Positions 25,691 through 34,137 of a DNA stretch of 64,000 bases are shown here, piece by piece (the stretch's first letter is position 1; every line of letters starts with the position of its first letter). Under the pieces are notes generated by a model that saw only the letters and a program-made list of their open reading frames with translations, had not been told where the DNA came from and ran no database searches. A program made the position numbers and the translations under genes. The stretch covers positions 248,001-312,000 of the forward strand of contig NZ_CANMVL010000009.1 in NCBI RefSeq assembly GCF_947501415.1. Reading direction: 5' to 3'. The stretch is from an uncultured Halomonas sp. (lineage in GTDB: Bacteria > Pseudomonadota > Gammaproteobacteria > Pseudomonadales > Halomonadaceae).

Positions 25691-28119
25691 CCGCGACGCT
25701 TGGTACGGGCGGTGGCCTCGGCGGCCATGGGATCCTCGGGCCAGGGATGCTTGGGGTACCTACCTCGCATCTCGCGACGCACCTGCGCATACCCCCCGGC
25801 CCAGAAGCTGGCCAGGTCGGCAGTGACCTGCAGCGGCCGACGCGCCGGCGAGAGCAGATGCAACAGTACCGCCTCGCGCCCCTCGGCAACCCGCGGCGAG
25901 GCGTGCCAGCCGAAGCACTCCTGCAACTTCACCGCCAGCACCGGTGGCTTGCCCGCCAGGCAGGGCGCGTAGTCGACCCGGTGGGTGGCACCGCTGGGCA
26001 CCGTCAGGCGCTCCGGGGCGAGCTCATCGAGACGTCCACGCAGGGACCAGTCGAGACTATGCAGCAGCAGACGCGCCAGCGGCAGGCGCTCCACGGCATC
26101 CAGCCGACGAATGCCGTCGAGGTGGGGCCCCAGCCAGTCGTCGAGCTCCTCGAGCAGCGCCTCGTCGGACACCTCCGGCCACGCTTCCCCCAGGGTGCGG
26201 TGCAGCAGCGCCAGCCGGCCCCGCAGTTGGGTCAGCGCCTGGTTATCCGGGAGCCCGCGGCGGCGCAGGGCATCGAGCAGAGCTTGGCGCACCGCTTCCG
26301 GCGGCAACGCCTGAAGGGCACGTCGCTCGAGCACCACGGCCCCCAGGCCGCGCACCTCCTCCCCCGTCAGCCCACCCTGCTCGTCGGACCACTCGAGACG
26401 CGTGCGCCACTCGGCACACTCGGGATAGAGCGCCTCCAGGCGCTCACAAGACAGCGCCACGGCGCGAAAGATACGCGCGCCGCTGGCCTCACCGGAGAGC
26501 TCGGCGGCCACCAGCAGCTCGGTATGGGCCAGGGGATGGCCCTCGGGCAGGGTGGCATGCCCACCCCCGGCGAGGCGGAAGCGTCCCGGCGACTCGAGGC
26601 GCTGGGCGATACGCTCCGGGTAGGCGATGGCCATCAGCTCTCCGAGTGGGCTCGGGTCGGAGACCTTGAGTGCCACCCCGGCGATGCGGGCCAGGCGCTC
26701 GGCGTCTCGTTGCCACTGTCGGTGCGAACGAGGCTCACTCAGCCGGGCCTGCAACATGCGCTCCAGGTCACGCTCCTGGTCGACCCCGCGCTCCTCGAGC
26801 AGTGCCACCAGGGCACAGGCCAGTGCGGACGCCCGGCGCTCGCCGGCACGCTCCAACATCGCCGCCAGGCGAGGATGCGTGGGCCAGCGTGATGCGCCTC
26901 GCCCAAGCTCGGTGAGGTGGTCGGCATCATCCACCAGCCCAAGGCGGCGAAGCAGGTCGCGACCGGCGGCCAGGGGGCCGGTCGGTGGCGGCGTCACCCA
27001 GGCTAGCTGGTGTGCGTCGGTAATACCCCAGCGCGCCAGCTCGAAGGCCAGCGGCGCCAGGTCGGCCTGACGAATCTCCGGCTCACCATGGGGGATCAGC
27101 GGCTGCTCCTCGGCCCACAGCCGGACGCAGAGCCCCGGCCCCTGCCTGCCGGCACGCCCGCGTCGCTGGTCGGCGCTGGCACGGTTAACGCGCCGGGTCT
27201 CCAGCCGGGTCAGGCCGCTGCGCGGCTGGAACACCGGTACCCGTTCGCGACCGGCATCCATCACCAGGCGCACGCCATCCACGGTGACGCTGGATTCGGC
27301 GATGGCGGTGGCCAGCACCACCCGGCGGCGCCCCTCCGAGTCGGGGCGCAGGGCGCGGCGCTGGGCGTCGAGAGGCAGGCGTCCGTGGAGCTCCAGGGCA
27401 AGCAGCTCGGGGGCACGGCTGGCCAGTTCCGCCGCCAGGCGACGAATCTCCGCCACCCCGGGCAGGATCACCAGGGCATCCCCCTGCTGCTCGGCCATGG
27501 CGTCGAGCAGTGCCCTGGCCTGTTGGGCAGGCATTTCCTGGCGGGCATCGAGCGTTCGATAGCGGGTCTCGACCGGAAAGGTTCGCCCCGGACACTCGAT
27601 CACCGGCGTCTCCTGACCCAGCACGCCGAGCAGGGCATCGACATCCAGGGTGGCCGACATCACCAGCAGGCGCAGGTCATCACGCACCGTCTGGGCGTCC
27701 AGGGCCAGGGCGAGGCCCAGATCCGCCTCCAGGCTACGTTCATGAAACTCATCTAAGACGATCCCGGACACGCCCTCGAGCAGGGGGTCCTCCTGCAGCA
27801 TCCGGGTGAGCACCCCCTGGGTCACCACCTCCAGACGCGTGGCAGGGCCCACCCGGCTCTCGCCGCGCATCCGGTAGCCCACCGTCTCCCCGAGCCGTTC
27901 ACCCAGTTGATCGGCCATAAAGCCGGCGGCCAGTCGTGCCGCCACTCGTCGCGGCTCGAGCACCAGCAGGCGACCCTCCCGGGCCCAGGGGGCATCGAGC
28001 AGGGAGAGCGGCACTCGGGTGGTCTTGCCGGCACCAGGTTCGGCCACCAGCAGCGCACGGGAGTGATCGGCCAACGCCGCATGGATAGCGTCGAGGCGAG
28101 CGTCGATGGGCAGGGTCAT
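25687..28119 (-). CDS. hrpB: ATP-dependent helicase HrpB
   Basis: An 810-residue DEAH-family helicase. Walker A is EPGAGKTTRVP at about residue 27-37, motif II is DEFH in LDEFHERSLEADLGLAL parts, SAT appears in VMSATLD, and motif VI is QRRGRAGRQGPG. The helicase-associated and HrpB-specific C-terminal domains follow, including SPARRPLQVTADLASFW and a final basic YPKHPWPEDP. Length matches HrpB (about 810-820). Its biological role is not settled; single-gene presence is common in proteobacteria. It lies 6 bases downstream of the TetR gene end on the same strand, suggesting possible read-through from it. Confidence 0.95.
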   Translation of the reverse strand: MTLPIDARLDAIHAALADHSRALLVAEPGAGKTTRVPLSLLDAPWAREGRLLVLEPRRVAARLAAGFMADQLGERLGETVGYRMRGESRVGPATRLEVVTQGVLTRMLQEDPLLEGVSGIVLDEFHERSLEADLGLALALDAQTVRDDLRLLVMSATLDVDALLGVLGQETPVIECPGRTFPVETRYRTLDARQEMPAQQARALLDAMAEQQGDALVILPGVAEIRRLAAELASRAPELLALELHGRLPLDAQRRALRPDSEGRRRVVLATAIAESSVTVDGVRLVMDAGRERVPVFQPRSGLTRLETRRVNRASADQRRGRAGRQGPGLCVRLWAEEQPLIPHGEPEIRQADLAPLAFELARWGITDAHQLAWVTPPPTGPLAAGRDLLRRLGLVDDADHLTELGRGASRWPTHPRLAAMLERAGERRASALACALVALLEERGVDQERDLERMLQARLSEPRSHRQWQRDAERLARIAGVALKVSDPSPLGELMAIAYPERIAQRLESPGRFRLAGGGHATLPEGHPLAHTELLVAAELSGEASGARIFRAVALSCERLEALYPECAEWRTRLEWSDEQGGLTGEEVRGLGAVVLERRALQALPPEAVRQALLDALRRRGLPDNQALTQLRGRLALLHRTLGEAWPEVSDEALLEELDDWLGPHLDGIRRLDAVERLPLARLLLHSLDWSLRGRLDELAPERLTVPSGATHRVDYAPCLAGKPPVLAVKLQECFGWHASPRVAEGREAVLLHLLSPARRPLQVTADLASFWAGGYAQVRREMRGRYPKHPWPEDPMAAEATARTKRRG

Positions 28120-28125
28120 GTGGTG

Positions 28126-28797
28126 TCAGCGCTCCGTCTCGGCACGCGCTTCAACACCACAGCCCTTGAGGATCACCCGGGTCAGGAAGTTGGTGATGCT
28201 CTCGACATCGCTGTCGCTGAGCGACTCCCGGTCGGTGATGCCGACCACCTGGGCCTCGAAATCGGCGTAGTGCTGGGTCGCCGACCAGATCAGGAAGATC
28301 AGCCATACCGGGTCGACCGGGTCCATCAGCCCGCGCTCGGCCCATTGGCGGAAGATCGCCGCGCGGGCCTCTACCCAGTCCCGCAGGTCGCCACGCAGGT
28401 ACTCCTGGAGAAAGGGGGCACCGGCCAGGATCTCGGCGGCAAACAGTCGCGACCCCTCCGGGTGTCGCCGGGAGAGCTGCATCTTGCTGCGGATAAAGGC
28501 CTCCAGCACCTCGGCCGGGTCGTCATCCACGGAGATCTCGTCGAGCAGCGCATTCCAGCGCGCCATCATCCGCTCCAGCAGACGCACATAGAGGCCACGC
28601 TTGCTACCCATGTAGTAGAGGAGGTTGGACTTGGGAAGCCCCGCCTGGGCCGCGATCTCGGCCAGGCTGGCGCCGCGGTAGCCATGATCCGCGAACACCC
28701 GCTCGGCGGCAGCCAGTATCTCGCGTTCGTTGCGCTCCCGGGTGGCCCCGCTGCCGTTGTCGGTGCGAACGGAAACGACAGCATCACGCTGGGTCAT
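28126..28797 (-). CDS. TetR family regulator, RutR-like, of the purine cluster
   Basis: A 223-residue TetR-family repressor. The helix-turn-helix is at about residues 20-67 (REILAAAERVFADHGYRGAS, then IAAQAGLPKSNLLYYMGSK), and the C-terminal ligand domain with WLIFLIWSATQHYADF resembles the YcdC/RutR group, whose members sense pyrimidines or purine-type ligands. Start at 28797 is supported by AGGAGAG; 14 earlier codons are unsupported. Divergent from xdhA across a 420-base gap that contains a TetR-style palindrome at 29124-29139, so it probably represses xdhABC and perhaps itself, relieved by a purine; that regulation is inferred. Confidence 0.88.
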   Translation of the reverse strand: MTQRDAVVSVRTDNGSGATRERNEREILAAAERVFADHGYRGASLAEIAAQAGLPKSNLLYYMGSKRGLYVRLLERMMARWNALLDEISVDDDPAEVLEAFIRSKMQLSRRHPEGSRLFAAEILAGAPFLQEYLRGDLRDWVEARAAIFRQWAERGLMDPVDPVWLIFLIWSATQHYADFEAQVVGITDRESLSDSDVESITNFLTRVILKGCGVEARAETER

Positions 28798-28904
28798 GGG
28801 GCTCTCCTGGGCGGTCTGAATGGCAGGAGTTTGCCGCACGCCCCCAAGGCGTGCAAACCATGGTGGCGATGGTCGGCAGGGATATCGCCGTTATCGGAAA
28901 CAAG

Positions 28905-29020
28905 GGGCGCTGGGGACAAGCCGAAAAGGAGGTCCTACGCCAGGGAAGGCGTCGGTAGCGTACAGGGAAGTATTCACAGCGCCTCCTCGTCGGTCCGGCG
29001 CTCCGGGGCTTGTCGCCAGA
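28905..29020 (+). repeat. interspersed repeat element, copy A
   Basis: A 116-bp non-coding element bounded by inverted repeats: CTGGGGACAAGCC (28910-28922) and GGCTTGTCGCCAG (29007-29019) match at 12 of 13 positions. The interior contains ACGCCAGGGAAGGCGT, itself a short hairpin, and GTAGCGTACAGGGAAGTATT. The same order of blocks is found at 13258-13359 on the other strand, and the left end alone at 34050-34077. Confidence 0.85.
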
Positions 29021-29123
29021 TCAGCCCCGAGCCACCAGGCTGCCAAGCTATCTTGCGATTGCCCTGGAGCAGTCGGGTCAGAGCTTGCATTCCTTCCTTT
29101 CCTGAACCAAGCTAAAAGCATTC

Positions 29124-29139
29124 CTGACCGATCGGTCAG
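29124..29139. promoter_or_regulatory. palindromic operator candidate for the TetR regulator
   Basis: CTGACCGATCGGTCAG is a perfect 16-bp palindrome about 80 bases upstream of xdhA. Its half-site GACC/GGTC spacing is typical of TetR-family operators and resembles the RutR box (TTGACCA-2-TGGTCAA). Confidence 0.75.
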
Positions 29140-29217
29140 ATTGGATTCGAGGCTTACCCCTGACACCTAAGCCTCGGATTCCGCCACCGCCCCAAGACCA
29201 ACCACAAGAGAACGGTG

Positions 29218-30753
29218 ATGATTGAATTCCTGCTCAACGGCCAACCGCGCCGGTGCGAGGCGACGCCCGACACCAGCGTGCTCGAGCTGCTGCGCGACAC
29301 CCTGGGCCAGACCGGTACCAAGGAGGGCTGCGCCACCGGTGACTGCGGCGCCTGCACCGTGGCCATCGGCGAGCGCGACGACCAGGGTACCCTTCGCTAT
29401 CAGGCCGCCAACGCCTGCATCACACCCGCTCATCAGCTCAACGATCGCGCCCTGGTAACCGTCGAGGGGTTGTCCCGGGGCGATGCCCTGCATCCGGCAC
29501 AGGCGGCCATGGTCGAGTGCCACGCCAGCCAGTGTGGCTTCTGTACCCCGGGGATCGTGATGTCGCTGTTTACCCTTCACGAAGAACAACAGCGCGCACC
29601 TGCCCCGCTGACGGCGGCGCGCCTGGAGGCAACGCTTGGCGGCAACCTCTGCCGCTGCACCGGCTATCGCCCGATTCGCGATGCCGCCATGGCCATGGGT
29701 GACTACCCCGCCCCCGTCGTCAGGGTCTGGGAGCCGACAGCCCCGGAAGGCAACAGCGCCATGGTCGGTGAGAAACCGGAGAACGCCGGGCCGGCGCTCC
29801 AGTCGAAGGAGTCCGGTTTTATTCAGCCCGCCTCGCTTGAGTCGCTGATAGCCGAGCGCCGAACTCACCCCGAGGCACCACTGGTCGCCGGGGGCACCGA
29901 CCTCTGGCTCGAGGTGACCCAACGCCTGGCCCGCTTCCCGCGCGTCGTGGACCTGACCCGGGTGGCAGAGCTCCAGCACATCGAGCCGGCCACGCTGGAT
30001 GACGGACGGCACGGCTGGTGGATCGGCGGGGCGGTAACCTATGCACGCCTCGAGCCGCTGCTGGCCGAGCACTATCCCTCCTTCGAGCATCTACTCCATC
30101 GTCTGGGCTCGGCCCAGGTACGCAACCGCGGCACCCTGGGTGGCAATATCGCCAACGCCTCGCCCATCGGCGACACCCCACCGGTGCTGCTCGCCCTGGG
30201 CAGTCGCCTCCGGCTGGCGGGCCCGGGAGACCCTGAAGGAGGAGACGATGAAGGAATAGCCGAGCGCGAGCTCCCCCTCGATGAATTCTTCCTCGATTAC
30301 AAGCACACCGAACTACGCCCGGGCGAGGTGATTCGCGCCATCTTCCTGCCCCACCCCCAGCCCGAGCGAGAGCTGAGGATCTGGAAGCTCTCGAAGCGCC
30401 GGGAGGATGATATCTCCGCGGTACTTGGGGCCTTCACCTGGCACCTTGACGACGGCGTGATGCGTGACGTGCGCCTGGCCTTCGGCGGCATGGCGGCGAT
30501 CCCCAGACGCGCCGAGGCGGCCGAGGCGGCCCTGGAGGGGCACGCCCCCACACCTGCGGCCTTCGCTGCGGCCCGTGCCGCTCTCGAGACGGACTTCCAA
30601 CCCATGAGTGATGTGCGCGGCAGTGCCGACTACCGCCGCCTGAGCGCCGCCAATCTGCTCGAACGCTTGCGGCTGGTGGTAAGCGAATCGCACCCGTCCA
30701 ACGATAACCCCCAAGGCTCTCGGGAGGTCATGCTCCATGCGTACGCTCACTAA
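29218..30753 (+). CDS. xdhA: xanthine dehydrogenase small subunit (2Fe-2S and FAD domains)
   Basis: A 511-residue subunit. The first 2Fe-2S cluster uses Cys38, Cys43, Cys46 and Cys67 (EGCATGDCGACT), the second Cys106, Cys109, Cys145 and Cys147 (SQCGFC, NLCRCTGYRPI). After a Pro/Glu-rich linker (about 165-205) comes the FAD domain with LVAGGTDLWLEVT and RNRGTLGGNIANASPIGD. It passes electrons from the molybdenum subunit to NAD+ during hypoxanthine and xanthine oxidation to urate. ATG at 29218 is preferred to the GTG one codon earlier. Its end overlaps xdhB by 17 bases. Confidence 0.95.
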   Translation: MIEFLLNGQPRRCEATPDTSVLELLRDTLGQTGTKEGCATGDCGACTVAIGERDDQGTLRYQAANACITPAHQLNDRALVTVEGLSRGDALHPAQAAMVECHASQCGFCTPGIVMSLFTLHEEQQRAPAPLTAARLEATLGGNLCRCTGYRPIRDAAMAMGDYPAPVVRVWEPTAPEGNSAMVGEKPENAGPALQSKESGFIQPASLESLIAERRTHPEAPLVAGGTDLWLEVTQRLARFPRVVDLTRVAELQHIEPATLDDGRHGWWIGGAVTYARLEPLLAEHYPSFEHLLHRLGSAQVRNRGTLGGNIANASPIGDTPPVLLALGSRLRLAGPGDPEGGDDEGIAERELPLDEFFLDYKHTELRPGEVIRAIFLPHPQPERELRIWKLSKRREDDISAVLGAFTWHLDDGVMRDVRLAFGGMAAIPRRAEAAEAALEGHAPTPAAFAAARAALETDFQPMSDVRGSADYRRLSAANLLERLRLVVSESHPSNDNPQGSREVMLHAYAH

Positions 30754-33160
30754 GCCCCGCCAGCGCCAGGGGAGCGTCACCGCCAGCAATATCCACGCCC
30801 ACGCGCATGCCCACGAAAGCGCCGTCAAGCACGTGACCGGGAAAGCCGCCTATATCGACGATATTCAGGCACCGTCCAATTGCCTGCATCTCGCGCTGGC
30901 GCTCTCCCCGGTCGCCCACGGCCGCCTGGCGCCGATCGACATGGAACGCGTCCGCGCCCTGCCAGGCGTGGTCGATGCGGTCGGCTTTCACGACGTGCCG
31001 GGGCATACCGATATTGGTCCGGTATTTCCCGGCGACCCGATCTTTGTGGAAGAGGAGATCAGCTACGCGGGCCAGGTCCTGTTTGCGGTCGCCGGAGAGA
31101 GTCACCGGGCCGCCCGGGAGGCGGTCAAGGCCGCCATGGATGCAGGCGTCGTGAAGATCGACGAGCAGCCGGCCAGCCTCGACCCGGTGGCCGCCGCCGA
31201 GCGCGGCGAGTTCGTGCGCCCGACCCACGTTCAAGAGAGCGGCGACTGGCAAGCCACCCTCGCCATGGCCTCCTCGGTCGTGGAAGGCGAGCAGTTCGTC
31301 GGCGGTCAGGAGCACTTCTATCTCGAGGGCCAGGCCTGCCTGGTGACGCCTACCGAGGACGAGGGCGTCGTGGTTCACACCTCCAACCAGCACCCCAGCG
31401 AGACCCAGAAGCTGGTCGCCGAGGTGTTGGGCGTGCCGCTGCATGCGGTCACGGTGGAGGTGCGTCGCATGGGGGGCGGCTTCGGGGGCAAGGAGACCCA
31501 GGCCTCGCCGTGGGCGTGCATCGCTGCCCTGATCAGCCGTCGCACCGGGCGTGCCGCCAAGCTGCGCCTGCCCCGCGCCGAGGACATGCGCGTCACCGGC
31601 AAGCGCCACCCCTTCCACAATCGCTACCGTCTGGCCATCGACGAGTCGGGCGTGATCCAGGGCGGCGAACTTACCCTGATCGGCGATTGCGGATACTCGC
31701 CGGACCTCTCCGAGGCAATCGTCGACCGCGCCATGTTCCACGCCGACAACGCCTACTCGCTGGGCCAGGCCCGGGTCACCGGCCACCGAGCACGCACCCA
31801 CTTCGCCTCCAACACCGCCTTCCGCGGCTTCGGGGGTCCCCAGGGCATGATGGTGATCGAAGCGGCCATGGACGACATTGCGCGGCGTGTCGGCGAGGAC
31901 CCGCTGACCATTCGCAAGCGCAATCTCTATCGAGGGGGCGAGACGCCCCTGCGCCGAACCACACACTATGGCCAGACGGTGGAACAGCTTGGCCTGCTCC
32001 ACGAGTTGATCGAGCGTCTGGAAGCCTCCAGCGACTACTGGCAGCGCCGGCGTGAGATCACCGAGTTCAATGCCCAAGGCTCCGTGATCAAGCGGGGACT
32101 GGCGCTGACGCCGGTGAAGTTCGGCATCTCCTTTACCGCCAAACACCTCAACCAGGCCGGTGCCCTGCTCCACGTCTATACCGACGGTAGCATGCAGATC
32201 AATCATGGCGGTACCGAGATGGGCCAGGGCCTGCACACCAAGATCTGTCAGGTGGTCGCACGCGAGCTGGGACTGGATCTCGAGGCGGTACGCATCACCG
32301 CTACCCGCACCGACAAGGTTCCCAACACATCACCGACAGCCGCCTCCAGCGGCGCCGACCTCAACGGCATGGCCGCCCGGGACGCCTGTCTCAGGCTCAA
32401 GGAACGGCTCTTCGATTTCGCCGCCGCGAACCTGCATGCCGACCAGGGCCTCGAGCGTGACGGCATGCGCCTGGAAGCGGGCCACCTGGTGGCCGGCAGC
32501 GGCGAGAGCGAACGGCGCATCCCCTGGGGTGAGCTGGTGCAGGCGGCCTACTTCGGTCGTATATCGCTCTCCGAGAAGGGCTTCTATGCCACCCCGCTGA
32601 TCCACTATGACCGGGAAACCGGCAAAGGGCGCCCCTTCTACTACTACGCCTTCGGCGCCGCTGTAAGCGAAGTCCACGTCGATACCCTGACCGGGGAGTA
32701 CCAGGTAGCGCGCGTCGATATCCTTCACGACGTCGGCGACTCGCTCAACCCGGCCATCGACCTGGGCCAGGTCGAAGGCGGCTTTATCCAGGGCATGGGC
32801 TGGCTGACCAGCGAGGAGCTCAGGTGGAACGACGACGGGCGCCTACTCAACGAGGGGCCAGCCACCTACAAGATCCCCACCTACGGGGACCTGCCGCCGG
32901 TGTTCAATGTCGAGCTGATGGAGGGCCACCCCAACTCCATGGCCAGCCTCTACCGCTCCAAGGCGGTGGGTGAACCCCCCTTCATGCTGGCCATCTCGGT
33001 ATGGTCGGCGCTTCGTGATGCCCTGGCTAGCCTTGCTGGCTACCATGCCTCGCCACGCCTGGATACGCCGGCAACGCCGGAGCGGGTATTGATGGCCGCC
33101 GAGGCGTTGCGCCGCCATGGCCATCAGGAGGCAAGGGCCAGCGAGGAGGTAGTGCCATGA
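30737..33160 (+). CDS. xdhB: xanthine dehydrogenase molybdopterin-binding subunit
   Basis: An 807-residue molybdenum subunit. After a His-rich N-terminus (HAHAHAHE, then VKHVTGKAAYIDD typical of XdhB) it shows the molybdopterin motifs RRMGGGFGGKE, FRGFGGPQGM and, near the C-terminus, the catalytic Glu in SKAVGEPPFMLAISVW. It hydroxylates hypoxanthine to xanthine and xanthine to urate in the cytoplasm as a heterotetramer with XdhA. GGGAGG upstream of the ATG at 30737 lies inside xdhA. Its stop overlaps xdhC (ATGA). Confidence 0.96.
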   Translation: MRTLTKPRQRQGSVTASNIHAHAHAHESAVKHVTGKAAYIDDIQAPSNCLHLALALSPVAHGRLAPIDMERVRALPGVVDAVGFHDVPGHTDIGPVFPGDPIFVEEEISYAGQVLFAVAGESHRAAREAVKAAMDAGVVKIDEQPASLDPVAAAERGEFVRPTHVQESGDWQATLAMASSVVEGEQFVGGQEHFYLEGQACLVTPTEDEGVVVHTSNQHPSETQKLVAEVLGVPLHAVTVEVRRMGGGFGGKETQASPWACIAALISRRTGRAAKLRLPRAEDMRVTGKRHPFHNRYRLAIDESGVIQGGELTLIGDCGYSPDLSEAIVDRAMFHADNAYSLGQARVTGHRARTHFASNTAFRGFGGPQGMMVIEAAMDDIARRVGEDPLTIRKRNLYRGGETPLRRTTHYGQTVEQLGLLHELIERLEASSDYWQRRREITEFNAQGSVIKRGLALTPVKFGISFTAKHLNQAGALLHVYTDGSMQINHGGTEMGQGLHTKICQVVARELGLDLEAVRITATRTDKVPNTSPTAASSGADLNGMAARDACLRLKERLFDFAAANLHADQGLERDGMRLEAGHLVAGSGESERRIPWGELVQAAYFGRISLSEKGFYATPLIHYDRETGKGRPFYYYAFGAAVSEVHVDTLTGEYQVARVDILHDVGDSLNPAIDLGQVEGGFIQGMGWLTSEELRWNDDGRLLNEGPATYKIPTYGDLPPVFNVELMEGHPNSMASLYRSKAVGEPPFMLAISVWSALRDALASLAGYHASPRLDTPATPERVLMAAEALRRHGHQEARASEEVVP

Positions 33161-34050
33161 GTGCGCGCCCGGAAAGCTGGCACGCCGCCCTTCATCGCCT
33201 GCAGCAGGAGGGCGTGCCCCATGCCCTGGCCACCCAGGTCACCAGTGCCGGCTCGACGCCACGCGAGCCCGGGGCACGCATGGTGATCACCGCAGACGCC
33301 GTCTATGACACCCTGGGAGGCGGCACCTTCGAGTGGCAGACCATCGCCGCCGCCCGGCAGCGTCTGGCCGGACACGCAGGGCGCCCGGAACCCGGCATCA
33401 GCCTGGAAGCCTTCAGCCTGGGCGGTCGCAGCGGCCAGTGCTGTGGAGGTTTCGTCAATGTGCTGATCGAGGTCTTTCCCGGCAGCACCACCACCCTTGC
33501 GCTATTCGGCGCCGGCCATGTGGGCGGCGAGATCGCCCGCCTGATCGAGCCCCTCGGCTGGCAGCTGCTATGGCATGACAGCCGCGAGGGCGTCTTTCCC
33601 GACTGGGCATCCCACCAGGCGCGACTGGCATGTCGTCCGGCACCGGATCCCGAGGCCGCCGTGGCCGCCCTGCCGCCGGTCGCCCACTGTCTGGTGATGA
33701 CCCACGACCATGCCGAAGACCGCGCTCTGATAGACGCCCTGCTGCGTCGCGGTGACTGCGCCTCCATCGGCCTGATCGGCTCCCGGAGCAAATGGGCCAG
33801 CTTCCGCTCGCGTCTGCGCGACGCCGGCCACGATGAGGCTGCCCTGGCTCGGGTGCGCTGTCCCATGGGCATGACGACAGGAGCAGAGGGAAATAGGCAG
33901 AGAGGCAGCGACAAGCGCCCCTACGCCATCGCCCTGGCCACCGTGGCCGAGCTGCTGCCACTGGTGGCGGACAACGAACGCCCCGAACAGCGGGGCCTGG
34001 ATCCGGCCGAACTGCGAAGTGCCCTTGGCCTGACGACACCAAAAACCTAG
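33157..34050 (+). CDS. xdhC: xanthine dehydrogenase accessory protein XdhC
   Basis: A 297-residue XdhC. The N-terminal XdhC/CoxI domain (ATQVTSAGSTPREPGARM, then LGGGTFEW and GRSGQCCGGFVNV with the family Cys pair) is followed by a Rossmann domain starting LFGAGHVGGEIARL at about residue 111 and ending with SIGLIGSRSKWASFRSRL. XdhC binds molybdenum cofactor, helps its sulfuration and inserts it into XdhB. Third gene of the coupled xdhABC operon. The run AEGNRQRGSDKRPYAIA replaces the usual IGKxPxxIA segment with an insertion, a local oddity. Confidence 0.94.
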   Translation: MSARPESWHAALHRLQQEGVPHALATQVTSAGSTPREPGARMVITADAVYDTLGGGTFEWQTIAAARQRLAGHAGRPEPGISLEAFSLGGRSGQCCGGFVNVLIEVFPGSTTTLALFGAGHVGGEIARLIEPLGWQLLWHDSREGVFPDWASHQARLACRPAPDPEAAVAALPPVAHCLVMTHDHAEDRALIDALLRRGDCASIGLIGSRSKWASFRSRLRDAGHDEAALARVRCPMGMTTGAEGNRQRGSDKRPYAIALATVAELLPLVADNERPEQRGLDPAELRSALGLTTPKT

Positions 34051-34077
34051 GGGCGCCGGGGGCAGGCCGAAGAGGAG
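34050..34077 (+). repeat. partial copy C of the interspersed repeat (left end only)
   Basis: GGGGCGCCGGGGGCAGGCCG and the next eight bases match the left end of the element at 28904 at 24 of 28 positions, and every difference is a transition. The rest of the element is absent. It sits in the 87-base gap between xdhC and guaD. Confidence 0.65.
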
Positions 34078-34137
34078 AGAGGCAGGCCTACCCCGGATTA
34101 GCCCCGATTAGCGCCCATACCACGAGCCTCAACGAAA

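Larger units (their letters stand above)
28798..29217. other. regulatory gap between tetR-like gene and xdhA
   Basis: This 420-base gap carries no gene. It holds a full copy of the interspersed repeat (28905-29020) and the palindromic operator candidate (29124-29139). TTGCAT at 29085-29090 followed by AT-rich GCTAAAAG around 29111 may be part of the xdh promoter, placing the operator just downstream of the -10, a normal repression position. Confidence 0.6.

Noticed and set aside
28891..29166. Open frames across repeat copy A
   Set aside because: Same reasoning: they read through the non-coding repeat and the operator region.
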